From Anaerocolumna sp. MB42-C2 (lineage in GTDB: Bacteria > Bacillota > Clostridia > Lachnospirales > Lachnospiraceae), in contig NZ_CP133190.1 of the NCBI RefSeq assembly GCF_030913705.1, forward strand, positions 5,295,501-5,359,500: a stretch of DNA of 64,000 nt, written 5' to 3'. Shown here piece after piece: positions 35,685 to 44,026 of this stretch. Under the pieces are notes generated by a model. It was not told where the DNA came from. It searched no databases and saw only the letters and a program-made list of their open reading frames with translations. Every line of letters begins with the position of its first letter. The stretch's first letter is position 1. The position numbers and the translations under genes were made by a program.

Positions 35685-36371
35685 ATGATTGTAAAAACAT
35701 ATTCTTATCGTTATGCAGAAGAAATATTGCAGAACCCCAAATATTTAGATGCATATAAGGAAATTATAGATATCTGTAAAAAATGCCCGGTTCCAGTTTT
35801 TAAGGGAAAGTCCTCAAAACAGGCAAAGAAGGATGTCATTCAACAGGTAATGAATACATATTTTAAAGTCGCTTTCCTGCAAAGAGGTTGGGAAGATGAA
35901 CCTTTGGCGACACCAGAGGACAATGAAGATGTATTGCGTTCTGATTTTAGAAAGAAATTTGAAAGAAGAAATGAAGATAGTGGACCCATTATTTTGCAGA
36001 TTGAAGTTGAATTTGGAAATATAGCGAGTGCATACCGTAATTATTTTAAATTCCAATTGTCTTATTCATATGGATTAACAGATGTTTGTATATTAATACT
36101 ACCATCTCAACATTTGTCTACAAGAATAGATTCTGGTGTGGCAAATTTTGAAAAAGCGCTTAGAGAAATCCCTGCAGCAAAATTATCTATTACTGTGCCA
36201 ATCCTTATAGTTGGACTATATGATATGGATGATATTGGGCATATGGTTGATGAATGGAATATTAAAAATCAAGGAATAGAAATAGCAATTGCTAAGAATG
36301 TGAGAAAAGAATATAATGCTAGACATCTTGCAATGATTCAGGAGTATATTAATAGAATAGCTAATGAATAA
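35685..36371 (+). CDS. BglII/BstYI-family restriction endonuclease
   Basis: 228 residues, similar in size to BglII and BstYI, which recognise AGATCT and RGATCY. The start IVKTYSYRYAEEIL, the core IEVEFGNIASAYRNYFKF, and the tail DSGVANFEKALREIP with VPILIVGLYD follow the BstYI layout. Candidate catalytic residues are D98, E107 and E109, the spacing of BglII Asp84, Glu93 and Gln95, with Glu in place of Gln. Last gene of the operon, converging on the methyltransferase. Identification is by motif memory, not by search. Confidence 0.8.
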   Translation: MIVKTYSYRYAEEILQNPKYLDAYKEIIDICKKCPVPVFKGKSSKQAKKDVIQQVMNTYFKVAFLQRGWEDEPLATPEDNEDVLRSDFRKKFERRNEDSGPIILQIEVEFGNIASAYRNYFKFQLSYSYGLTDVCILILPSQHLSTRIDSGVANFEKALREIPAAKLSITVPILIVGLYDMDDIGHMVDEWNIKNQGIEIAIAKNVRKEYNARHLAMIQEYINRIANE

Positions 36372-36397
36372 AAAACGGAAGGTTAAATAGCCTTCCG
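36371..36397. terminator. Terminator between convergent restriction and methyltransferase genes
   Basis: Stem CGGAAGG (36376-36382) / CCTTCCG (36391-36397) with an 8-nt loop that contains the methyltransferase stop codon. On the minus strand it is followed by TTTTTT, so it ends the methyltransferase transcript. Confidence 0.85.
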
Positions 36398-37615
36398 CTC
36401 TTCATTTTCAGGAGTAATAGATTCATGTTCAAAAATATGATTTAAGTAATTTCCCATTTGAGTAATTAGACCAACTACTAATGCATTACCCATACAGAAA
36501 TATCTATTTCTTTCTGCCATCCCTGTATTTGTCCAGTCATCTTCGAATCCTTGAATTCTCTCAGCTTCTATTGGAGTGAGTAAACGATAATTCTTAGTTA
36601 TAGGGTCTTCAATTACATGTGTGCTTCTATTTGATGTTGCCTCACTTGTTAACATTGTTCGAGCTGGTTTGTCAAGAGGGTCAGGGAAAGCAATAGGACC
36701 TTCTGAAAATATATATGTATAACCGGTTTTACTAGTACGTTCGATTTTCTTTGCACCCTTTAAATATTCCCATTTACTTAAATCATTGCCTAAGTAATAT
36801 TTCTCACTGACACCATGAGTGACAATATCTTGTAATTTAGTTGATTCCTTATAAATTGGAGTAGTACCACAAGTATATATTGTTCCATCGCACATAAATC
36901 CTGAATTTTCAAAACTACATGAAAACTTTTCTGTTACGTCGGCCAAGTCGGTATATTCCAGAGCACTTTCCTTTAACTCATTACTAGCTACAATAGGAAA
37001 TGCATTTGCGAAGAAGCCGATATTATTTATAATATAGATAGGATTTTTATCAATTCTATGTTGTGCAAAAGTAGTATCATTACGAAAAGCGAAGATAAAA
37101 GTACGACGTCTTCTCTGTGCAAAACCATAGTCAGCAGCATTTATTATTCTCCATTCAACGCTATATCCTAGTTTATTGAAACAAGTTAATATGATACCGA
37201 AATCTCTGCCACGTTGACTAGCAGGAGATTTCAATAATCTGTCAACATTCTCCAATAAGACAAATTTTGGGTGTTTAGCTTCTAAGATATCTCTTATATC
37301 CCACCAAAGAACTCCTTTCTTTCCATTAATACCAGTTGCTCCAGTCCTAGCAACTGAGTAGTCCTGGCATGGGAAACCTCCGACCAGTAGATTATGGTCT
37401 GGAATTGAGTATTTATCAATTGAGGAGATATCCTTATTTACATGATTTGGATTTTTTCCAAAATGAGAACAATAGCATTCAAAGGCAAACTGATTCTTTT
37501 TGCCTGGCTCCCACTGATTAGCCCATACAGTTTGCCAATCTTTTGATGAACGCTCTAACCCTAAACGGAATCCACCGACACCAGCGAATAATTCACATAC
37601 GGTCTTATCTAGCAT
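36383..37615 (-). CDS. C5-cytosine DNA methyltransferase (M.Sau3AI-like)
   Basis: 410 residues, the size of M.Sau3AI. Motif I ELFAGVGGFRLGLE (about 8-21), motif IV GGFPCQDYS with the nucleophile C83, motif VI ENVDRLL (about 122), motif VIII QRRRRTF, a target-recognition region of about 120 residues, motif IX PARTMLTSE and motif X GNALVVG. It methylates cytosine C5; the GATC target is inferred from the partner endonuclease. Transcribed towards the restriction operon from its own promoter at 37670-37698. GGAGG precedes the ATG. Confidence 0.95.
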   Translation of the reverse strand: MLDKTVCELFAGVGGFRLGLERSSKDWQTVWANQWEPGKKNQFAFECYCSHFGKNPNHVNKDISSIDKYSIPDHNLLVGGFPCQDYSVARTGATGINGKKGVLWWDIRDILEAKHPKFVLLENVDRLLKSPASQRGRDFGIILTCFNKLGYSVEWRIINAADYGFAQRRRRTFIFAFRNDTTFAQHRIDKNPIYIINNIGFFANAFPIVASNELKESALEYTDLADVTEKFSCSFENSGFMCDGTIYTCGTTPIYKESTKLQDIVTHGVSEKYYLGNDLSKWEYLKGAKKIERTSKTGYTYIFSEGPIAFPDPLDKPARTMLTSEATSNRSTHVIEDPITKNYRLLTPIEAERIQGFEDDWTNTGMAERNRYFCMGNALVVGLITQMGNYLNHIFEHESITPENEERKAI

Positions 37616-37643
37616 GGTTTTACCTCCATTAGTTAAGAAAAAT

Positions 37644-37698
37644 ACGAACGATCGTTCGTTATAAAAGTTATCATACTCTATAAATCATAAATTGTAAA
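37644..37698 (-). promoter_or_regulatory. Methyltransferase promoter and GATC-centred operator
   Basis: On the minus strand, -35 TTTACA (37693-37698) and -10 TATGAT (37670-37675) are 17 bp apart. Just downstream, covering the expected start of transcription, is the 16-bp perfect palindrome ACGAACGATCGTTCGT (37644-37659), whose centre is GATC at 37650-37653. It could be the methyltransferase's own autoregulatory site. From here to 38100 no gene was seen. Confidence 0.75.
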
Positions 37699-38100
37699 GT
37701 AGAAGTTTATTTTTTATCCTTATACATAATACCATGAGAAAACGGTTCTGTAAAGATCGAAAATGAAATTTGGGAGAAAATTTTTGATAATTAATATTTT
37801 GTTTTGATGCGTGCCAGATGTGACAATCGAGTAACTTGAAATTATTACAAATATTTGCAGGAAGATTTATGTAACGTTTCATGTAATTGAATGCTAAAAT
37901 ACATTTAAATCATTAGTCATATGAATCCCAAGTTTAAATAATAGGTTTAGAAAAGGTCTGGATATAATGTATGATATTGCTACTGCAGAAATATATTATT
38001 ATATGAATACCAGGAAGTGTAGATAATACTTAATATAAATTATAATTTTTATATTAGCAGAGTTTCGTAGCTAATAATAATAGTCTGTATTTTATTTAGC

Positions 38101-38122
38101 ATTGTAACTATCTAGTTACAAT
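38101..38122 (+). promoter_or_regulatory. Operator-like palindrome upstream of a small orphan gene
   Basis: Arms ATTGTAACTA and TAGTTACAAT (10 bp each) with a 2-bp centre. A further half-site, TTGTAACCTAG, lies at about 38156-38166 next to the ribosome site of the 38181 gene. The pattern suits a GntR- or TetR-like dimer; no such gene is adjacent. Confidence 0.5.
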
Positions 38123-38180
38123 ATAACTGATTTATAGATGTATAATCAATCTATATTGTAACCTAGAAAGGAGAACATAT

Positions 38181-38525
38181 ATGCAACCCCCAGAAGAATC
38201 CAGAGAAGAAGTGATCCGTTTCCTTGAGTGGATCGAAGAAGATCCCACACAGTGGGAAGAAATTTTAGGAGAAAGAAGTGTCGACCCGGTTACGCCTGCG
38301 AAAACAATGGAAGACTGCGATGTATTAACTTTCAGCGGTTTATATAGTGTAATGATGATGATATTGTTCAGTGAAACCGACATAATCGCGATTAGAGCAT
38401 TAAAGCGTCTAGCAGCCAAATCGTTGATCCAGAAGATTGAGGACATAGGTGCCCTGGAGACCTCCAAAGAAATCCTGGAACTCTTAAAAGAAGAGTGGGA
38501 AAGGAATGACCGGGAAACTATATAA
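38181..38525 (+). CDS. Hypothetical acidic helical protein
   Basis: 114 residues, not recognised. Strongly acidic and predicted helical, beginning MQPPEESREEVIRFLEWIEE and ending KEILELLKEEWERNDRETI. The middle LYSVMMMILFSETDIIAIRAL is hydrophobic enough to pack a core but not a clear membrane helix. AAAGGAG precedes the ATG, a palindromic operator lies 60 bases upstream and a terminator follows, so it seems a real single-gene unit. Confidence 0.65.
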   Translation: MQPPEESREEVIRFLEWIEEDPTQWEEILGERSVDPVTPAKTMEDCDVLTFSGLYSVMMMILFSETDIIAIRALKRLAAKSLIQKIEDIGALETSKEILELLKEEWERNDRETI

Positions 38526-38547
38526 CAGAACAAAACTAGATTTATAC

Positions 38548-38622
38548 AAAGCCGGAGAGGCACCGATAGTTGGACTATATTATGCAATGAATAAAAGTCA
38601 GGGCGCAATCCCCGGCTTTTGT
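38548..38622 (+). terminator. Long-loop hairpin after the 38181 gene
   Basis: Perfect stem AAAGCCGG (38548-38555) / CCGGCTTT (38612-38619) followed by TTG, with a 56-nt loop. Weak as an intrinsic terminator; nothing else was seen in the 38.53-38.85 kb gap. Confidence 0.4.
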
Positions 38623-38857
38623 TATGCCAAGCAATAAATCCCAGCAGAAACCCTGACTGAAAATCATATCCCATACCTGTGCATGTTGAACAATAAGGCA
38701 GGTTTAACAGGGGCATAAGACAGAATACATAACAACGGTAATAATCCTTATAAACCGCATAAATAAAGCATTTCTCCGTTATTTTATCCCTGTGCGAAAG
38801 TAACTGGTAATGGCCTTTTCGTTGTGCTGCTTTTAAAAAGTCTGCTTTTTCTGCGGG

Positions 38858-38886
38858 TTGACAAGAAGAGAAAGGTATGTTAAAAA
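38858..38886 (+). promoter_or_regulatory. Candidate promoter of the cytidylate-kinase-like gene
   Basis: TTGACA (38858-38863), a 17-bp spacer, then TAAAAA (38881-38886). It would give a leader of about 105 bases before the ATG at 38999. The -10 is imperfect. Confidence 0.45.
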
Positions 38887-38998
38887 TGATATATTCCAAG
38901 CAGGACCGAAAGAGATTAATAACAATTTCTTCGGTACTCCACAAGGAAAGCACGAACTTAACCGGTTAAAAGTGCATGTAAGGAGAGGACAGGATCAT

Positions 38999-39652
38999 AT
39001 GGATAACTATGTTATTACCATTGCCAGGGGATTTGGCAGCGGCGGCAAAGAGATAGGACTTACGCTGGCCAAAGAACTGGGAATTAACTGTTATGAGAAA
39101 AGAATCCTTGAATTAGCTTCTGAATACAGCGGACTCTCACAGGAGATGTTTGAACGGGTTGATGAGAAGTTCAGCAGTGAGAAGATAAGAAAAGCACTGG
39201 CGAAGATGCCGGTAACAGGAGAGGTTTCCTCCCCGGCGTATAAGAGGTTCCAGTCGGATATTAAACTTTTTAATATTCAGGCACATATTATCAGAGAGCT
39301 GGCACAAAGCGAATCCTGTATCATTGTCGGTAAATGTGCTGATAACATACTGGCGAGTTATAAGAATGTCATCAGTGTATACATCGAAGCTCCAAGAGAA
39401 TTCTGCAGGGCACGTATTATGGAGAAGTATTCCTGTACGGCGGATGAAGCAAACCGTCTGATCTATCAGACCGATCAGTACCGTGCCGAGTATTATAAGT
39501 ATTACTCAGGCGGAAATGAGTGGACGAATGTAACGAATTACGATTTAACCATCAATATTGGCAGGACGGGTTTTGACAATGCAATTAACTTGATTAAGGA
39601 TTATCTTAAATCAAAGCTTGGTAATGTCATTTCACAGGATATAAAAGTATAA
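38999..39652 (+). CDS. Cytidylate-kinase-like family protein
   Basis: 217 residues from the ATG at 38999 with GGAGAGG upstream. The P-loop region reads ITIARGFGSGGKEIGLTLAK, the variant seen in the cytidylate-kinase-like (CMP kinase 2) family, and the central SESCIIVGKCADNIL and EAPREFCRARI blocks match that family. True CMP kinase activity is uncertain; members are often near transporters. It precedes the allantoin transporter, with a terminator in between. A homologue lies at 54553. Confidence 0.85.
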   Translation: MDNYVITIARGFGSGGKEIGLTLAKELGINCYEKRILELASEYSGLSQEMFERVDEKFSSEKIRKALAKMPVTGEVSSPAYKRFQSDIKLFNIQAHIIRELAQSESCIIVGKCADNILASYKNVISVYIEAPREFCRARIMEKYSCTADEANRLIYQTDQYRAEYYKYYSGGNEWTNVTNYDLTINIGRTGFDNAINLIKDYLKSKLGNVISQDIKV

Positions 39653-39700
39653 TAATGTAATAATGCGGTTGTTCAGCCGCAAAATAACAATCTAAATACA

Positions 39701-39753
39701 ATGGTGTATAACAAGGAAAGCATTAGTGCCGACCGGTTATACACCATTTTTTT
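39701..39753 (+). terminator. Terminator or attenuator just upstream of the binding-protein gene
   Basis: Stem ATGGTGTATAAC (39701-39712) / GTTATACACCAT (39736-39747), all 12 pairs matched, followed by seven T residues. It ends four bases before the ribosome site AGGAGG of the next gene, a position that would allow attenuation as well as termination. Confidence 0.85.
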
Positions 39754-39768
39754 AACAGGAGGAAGATT

Positions 39769-40926
39769 ATGAGAAAGACAGGAAAGAAATTAATAGGATT
39801 AGCAATGATCACCATGCTTGCGGTATCTTTGATGACAGGCTGCGGCAGCAAAACCGGAAGTACAAGTACCGGTGCGGAAAGTGCAGGCAGTAATACGGCA
39901 GGTACTAATAGTAGTACGGCTGATAATACGGCAAGTACGGAAAGCAGCGCAGATGGCAGTGCCGATACGACTTCCGCTGATAGTTCTGCCAATGGAGAAC
40001 TGACCAAAGTAGTTGTATTAGGTGAATTCGATCCCCAGATATCCGGTCAGCAGATCATCGCAAAGGAAAAAGGATTTTTTGAAGAAGAAGGCCTGGATGT
40101 GGATCTGCAGCTCTTAACGGATCCATCGGTTTCCACGACCATGGTAGCTGCCAATGAAGCACAATTTTATTCTATTTCCAATTATCAGGCCATTAACCTG
40201 GTGGATAAGGGCAGTGAAGTCTGTCTGCTGGCACCGGTGGTTGATGCAGGTAATACACAGTGTGTGGTAGGCGGTCCCAATCTAAAGCTGACCAGCGCTA
40301 AGGATCTGGAGGGCAAAAAGATGGGTTATACCGACGGTGCGGGTGTAATCGTAGCGGTAAAAGCAATGTGTGATGATCTTGGGGTTGATTTTAATGCGAT
40401 TAAATTAGTTAACCTGCAGGCTTCCGATATGTTAGCATCCCTTGAAAGCGGGGACATTGATTTCTTTGCAGCCTGGGAGCCATGGGGAATCAAAGCGGAA
40501 GAATTTGGCGGACACTACTTATTTACCGGAACCAAGTCCTATCTTCCGGAGAATGAGGGAGATGTGAGCTATCTTAACTTTGAAGTATGTATCGACGTAT
40601 CCAAAAGCTTCTTAAACGAGAATCCAAAAGCCTGTGAAGCTTACGTAAGAGCTATGATGAAAGCCACCGATTACATAAACAGTAATCTGGAAGATGCTGC
40701 GGACATTATCGGTAAACAGATCAATCTGGACAAAGATACCTGCGTATCCATCATGAAGAAAAATGTATATAAGGTTACATATGACCAGACCTTTAAGGAT
40801 TCCTGTGATTCCCTGGCACAGTATATGGCAGATTCCGGACTGAATACCGGTGTTGTGAAATTCGATTCTTTTGCCAATACGGACATTTTATCCGGTATCG
40901 ATTCAAGTCTTGTAAGTTTTAAATAA
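39769..40926 (+). CDS. ABC transporter substrate-binding lipoprotein, NMT1/SsuA type
   Basis: 385 residues. Lipoprotein signal with lipobox SLMTGC (Cys about 24), then a long Ser/Thr/Ala/Gly/Asp-rich linker to about 75, and an NMT1/THI5-like periplasmic-binding domain (EKGFFEEEGLDVDLQLL, AANEAQFYSISNYQAINLV, LESGDIDFFAAWEPWG). It delivers a small nitrogenous or sulfonated solute. Next to allantoinase, AllE and AllC, allantoin or a related ureide is the likely cargo. Confidence 0.9.
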   Translation: MRKTGKKLIGLAMITMLAVSLMTGCGSKTGSTSTGAESAGSNTAGTNSSTADNTASTESSADGSADTTSADSSANGELTKVVVLGEFDPQISGQQIIAKEKGFFEEEGLDVDLQLLTDPSVSTTMVAANEAQFYSISNYQAINLVDKGSEVCLLAPVVDAGNTQCVVGGPNLKLTSAKDLEGKKMGYTDGAGVIVAVKAMCDDLGVDFNAIKLVNLQASDMLASLESGDIDFFAAWEPWGIKAEEFGGHYLFTGTKSYLPENEGDVSYLNFEVCIDVSKSFLNENPKACEAYVRAMMKATDYINSNLEDAADIIGKQINLDKDTCVSIMKKNVYKVTYDQTFKDSCDSLAQYMADSGLNTGVVKFDSFANTDILSGIDSSLVSFK

Positions 40927-40959
40927 GGATAAGGTTTTAGAAAAATCACTAAATTTTAT

Positions 40960-40985
40960 GGGGTGCCGCGATATGCGGCAGCCCC
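40960..40985 (+). terminator. Intra-operon hairpin after the binding-protein gene
   Basis: Stem GGGG-TGCCGC / GCGGCA-G-CCCC with a 5-nt loop and one bulge, without a T run. It probably stabilises or partly terminates the transcript so the binding protein is made in excess over the ATPase and permease. Confidence 0.55.
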
Positions 40986-41016
40986 CTATGTATTTTCTGT
41001 TAAGGAGGTATAAGAA

Positions 41017-41775
41017 GTGGCAGTACAGATTGAACATTTATACAAGGCATATGAAGAGCGTAAAGGGGAGATGTTTTACATCTTAAACGATGTAAACCTG
41101 GACATAGCTTCAGGAGAATTTATCTGCATCTTAGGTAAAAGCGGCTGCGGAAAATCAACACTTTTAAATCTCCTTGCAGGATATTTAAAACCGGATAAAG
41201 GTTGTATCAAAACAGACGGGAGGGAGGTTACCGGTCCCGGCGCCGACCGGGGTGTGGTATTTCAACAGCATGCATTATTTCCCTGGCTTACCGTAAGGAA
41301 AAATATTGAATTCGGGCTTAAATTAAAGCGAGAGAAACGGGCGGGGGAGATCGCTTGGGAGTATATTAAGATGGTCGGACTGGAGGATTATAAGGATGCT
41401 TATCCCATCGGACTATCGGGAGGTATGGCTCAGAGAGTGGGTATCGCAAGGGCTTTGGCGAACGAACCCGAGGTGCTTTTAATGGACGAACCCCTTGGAG
41501 CCCTGGATGCTTTGACCAGGGATTCCATGAGGCGGGAAATCGAGCGAATCTGGAAATTGACCAATAAAACAATTGTTTTTATCACGCATAGTGTTCCGGA
41601 AGCGGTCTATCTTGCCGACCGGGTCATCCTGTTAGATCAGGGCAGGGTTACCATGGATCAGCGGATCGAACTGGAGCGCCCGAGAGACATTATAAGTGAA
41701 TGTTTTGTAAAATATGTGCAGCAATTTGAAAGTGCGATTACAGGCACTGATGCAAATGCCGTAATTACGGAATAG
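41017..41775 (+). CDS. ABC transporter ATP-binding protein, SsuB/TauB type
   Basis: 252 residues with a GTG start behind AAGGAGGT. Walker A GKSGCGKST near 42, Q-loop FQQHALFPW, signature LSGGMAQRVGIARAL near 138, Walker B LLMDEPLGALD, switch THSVPEA. This is the nitrate/sulfonate/taurine class of ATPase that pairs with NMT1-type binding proteins. Part of a tight operon from 39769 to 45381. Confidence 0.94.
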   Translation: MAVQIEHLYKAYEERKGEMFYILNDVNLDIASGEFICILGKSGCGKSTLLNLLAGYLKPDKGCIKTDGREVTGPGADRGVVFQQHALFPWLTVRKNIEFGLKLKREKRAGEIAWEYIKMVGLEDYKDAYPIGLSGGMAQRVGIARALANEPEVLLMDEPLGALDALTRDSMRREIERIWKLTNKTIVFITHSVPEAVYLADRVILLDQGRVTMDQRIELERPRDIISECFVKYVQQFESAITGTDANAVITE

Positions 41776-41786
41776 GGGGTCAGGTA

Positions 41787-42623
41787 ATGAAAAAAGCTAA
41801 AAACAGTGTGTCCTATCAGACTGCGGCTGCCAATAAGGCAAAAAGGGATAAGTATTATAAGATCATTTCCTTGTGCGGATTTTTCCTCCTATGGGAGCTA
41901 ATGTGCCGGATCAACCTCTCTCAAGGCTGGATCAATGCAAAGTTTCTTCCCATGCCGACAGGTATCATTACGGCAGTATACACTTACCTGTCAGACGGGA
42001 CGCTCCTGGTTCACGTTGGTGTCAGCGTAAAACGTGTACTGACCGGTTATATCATTGGGGTACTGATTGCTGTTATATTAGGCAGTCTGATTGCCAGTTC
42101 CCGTATTATGGATAATGTCTGTTCGCCGGTCTTAAACCTGTTCGGGCCGATTCCGGTTATGGCGTTTCTTCCCATGTTTATCTTATGGTTCGGTATCGGT
42201 GAGAATTCCAAGTCCATCTTAATTGCTTATTCCACTGCCATCTATATGATTTCCTATGTGACAGAGGGAATTAAGAACACCGACCCGCTGCTTATACGGT
42301 CCGCTGCCAGTCTGGGTGCCACACCTCTGCAGGTATTCTTAAGGGTCAAATTCCAATCGGCTTTCCCGGGTATCTTCTTGGGAATGAAAGGGGCATTGGG
42401 TGCGGCCTTCGGAGCCATGGTCGTAGCGGAAATGATGGGTGCTTCCACCGGTCTCGGATACATTATCGTATTCTCTAAAAACTGGTTTAAAATGAATGAT
42501 ATGATTATGGCAGCCGTTTTAATCGGTTTGCTTTATTCCGTATTATTTGCAGTACTGACTGTGCTGGAACACAGGTTGTTTGACTGGAGGAATCAGAGCA
42601 AAGGCGGTGCAGTGGAGCAATAA
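41787..42623 (+). CDS. ABC transporter permease, SsuC/TauC type
   Basis: 278 residues with about six membrane segments. The cytoplasmic EAA-like loop is IRSAASLGATPLQVFLRVKF followed by SAFPGIFLGMKGALG, typical of the SsuC class. The early WINAKFLPMPTGIITAVYTYL matches the same family. Starts 11 bases after the ATPase stop, with GGGGGTCAGG ahead of the ATG. Confidence 0.93.
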   Translation: MKKAKNSVSYQTAAANKAKRDKYYKIISLCGFFLLWELMCRINLSQGWINAKFLPMPTGIITAVYTYLSDGTLLVHVGVSVKRVLTGYIIGVLIAVILGSLIASSRIMDNVCSPVLNLFGPIPVMAFLPMFILWFGIGENSKSILIAYSTAIYMISYVTEGIKNTDPLLIRSAASLGATPLQVFLRVKFQSAFPGIFLGMKGALGAAFGAMVVAEMMGASTGLGYIIVFSKNWFKMNDMIMAAVLIGLLYSVLFAVLTVLEHRLFDWRNQSKGGAVEQ

Positions 42624-42644
42624 GAAAAGGAGCTGGTTTGATTT

Positions 42645-44015
42645 ATGTTTGATATAAGTATAAGAAACGGAAATATTGTAGAAGAAGACCGTGTCTATAA
42701 AGGAAATATCTATATAAAGGACGGTAAGATCGTATTGATTAGCGGGTGTGAGGAGCCGGTAACAGAGGTGTTAAGTGCTGCCCTGGTAATGGATGCGGCA
42801 GGTAAGCTTATCTTCCCGGGAGCGGTGGATGCCCATATGCATATCGGTGAATATCAGGCTGATTTTGAAGATATGCAGACCTCCACAATGGCTGCAGCGG
42901 CAGGAGGGATTACGACCTGTATCGATATGCCCCTTAATCTGAATTCCCCCTCCGTATTAAATCCGGAGATATTTAAAGCCAAACAGGAACGGTTAAGCAG
43001 GGAATCCTATGTGGATTTTAGTATGTGGGGAGCTTTGGTACCTCAGAATCTTAAGGAGTTGCCTGGCCTTAACAGAGCCGGAGCTGCCGCATTTAAGTGT
43101 TTCCTCTCGGGAGGGGGCAATGACTTTTCTGCACCCGATCTTGGAATGGTGAGAATAGCGCTTAAGGAGATAGAGGCCTTTAACGGTCTGGCCGGTTTTC
43201 ACTGTGAAGATTATTCCATTACCAGGTTGGAAAGGGAATATGTCGTGAAGAATAAGATAAACGGCAGGCAGGCTTTTCTTAATTCCAGGCCGTTAGTCAG
43301 TGAATTGATAGCCACCCAGAATATTTTATTTCTGGCCGGAGAGACAAAAGCCAGAGTACACATATGCCATGTCAGCCATCCCAAGGTAGCGGCCCTGATA
43401 GAAAAGGCGAAAAACGAAGGCGTGGATGTGACGGCGGAGACCTGTTCCCATTATCTGACCTTCTCGGAGGAGGATTATCTTGAGAAAGGCTGCCTGTTTG
43501 GCTGTGCCCCGCCCTTAAGAGAACCTGCTGCCAGGGAGGGATTATGGGATTATGTGGCCAGAGGAGTTTTAAGCTGTGTGGCTTCGGATCATTCCCCCGG
43601 CATGCCGTATAACCGGGATGATAGAAACCAGCCTACGTATGAATCAGGGTTTGGAATCAGCAGTGTCCAGACGGTGTTTCAGACCGTATATGACCAGGGG
43701 GTAAATAAGAGAGGGTTTTCTCCCAATCTTTTAGCCAGTTGTCTGTCGGCTAATCCGGCCAGGCGATTTGGAATCTACGGGAGAAAGGGAGCGGTTAAGG
43801 TAGGATTTGATGGAGATATCGTTATCTTTGATCCGGAGAAGGAATGGAGAGTGGATGCAAAGCAGTTGTTTTATAAGCAGAAAATAACGGCATTTGACGG
43901 ACTTAGCGGAAAAGGACTTCCGGAAACGGTTCTGATCCGCGGTGTTCCGGTGTTTCGTTCGGGTAAGATCCAAACAGAGAAAGGGTTCGGACGGTTTGTA
44001 CCGGTTCAAAAGTAA
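42645..44015 (+). CDS. allB: Allantoinase (cyclic amidohydrolase)
   Basis: 456 residues, the size of AllB. It hydrolyses allantoin to allantoate. Metal ligands seen are H64 and H66 in DAHMHIG, carboxylated K151 in FKCFLSGGG, H186 in FHCED, H242 in CHVSHP and D315 in VASDHSPG. The SDHSP ending is more typical of allantoinase than of dihydropyrimidinase, though hydantoinase activity cannot be excluded. Context with AllE and AllC supports allantoinase. Confidence 0.9.
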   Translation: MFDISIRNGNIVEEDRVYKGNIYIKDGKIVLISGCEEPVTEVLSAALVMDAAGKLIFPGAVDAHMHIGEYQADFEDMQTSTMAAAAGGITTCIDMPLNLNSPSVLNPEIFKAKQERLSRESYVDFSMWGALVPQNLKELPGLNRAGAAAFKCFLSGGGNDFSAPDLGMVRIALKEIEAFNGLAGFHCEDYSITRLEREYVVKNKINGRQAFLNSRPLVSELIATQNILFLAGETKARVHICHVSHPKVAALIEKAKNEGVDVTAETCSHYLTFSEEDYLEKGCLFGCAPPLREPAAREGLWDYVARGVLSCVASDHSPGMPYNRDDRNQPTYESGFGISSVQTVFQTVYDQGVNKRGFSPNLLASCLSANPARRFGIYGRKGAVKVGFDGDIVIFDPEKEWRVDAKQLFYKQKITAFDGLSGKGLPETVLIRGVPVFRSGKIQTEKGFGRFVPVQK

Positions 44016-44026
44016 GGGGGTGGAGC

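Noticed and set aside
33781..37615. Phage or integrative element carrying the restriction locus
   Set aside because: No integrase, relaxase or flanking repeats were found in the adjacent sequence, so only general acquisition by transfer is suggested.
38132..38953. 273-codon open frame on the minus strand
   Set aside because: It lies antisense to the 38181 gene and its terminator, has no ribosome site, and its translation (Cys, Ser and His rich without domain pattern) looks like an antisense shadow.
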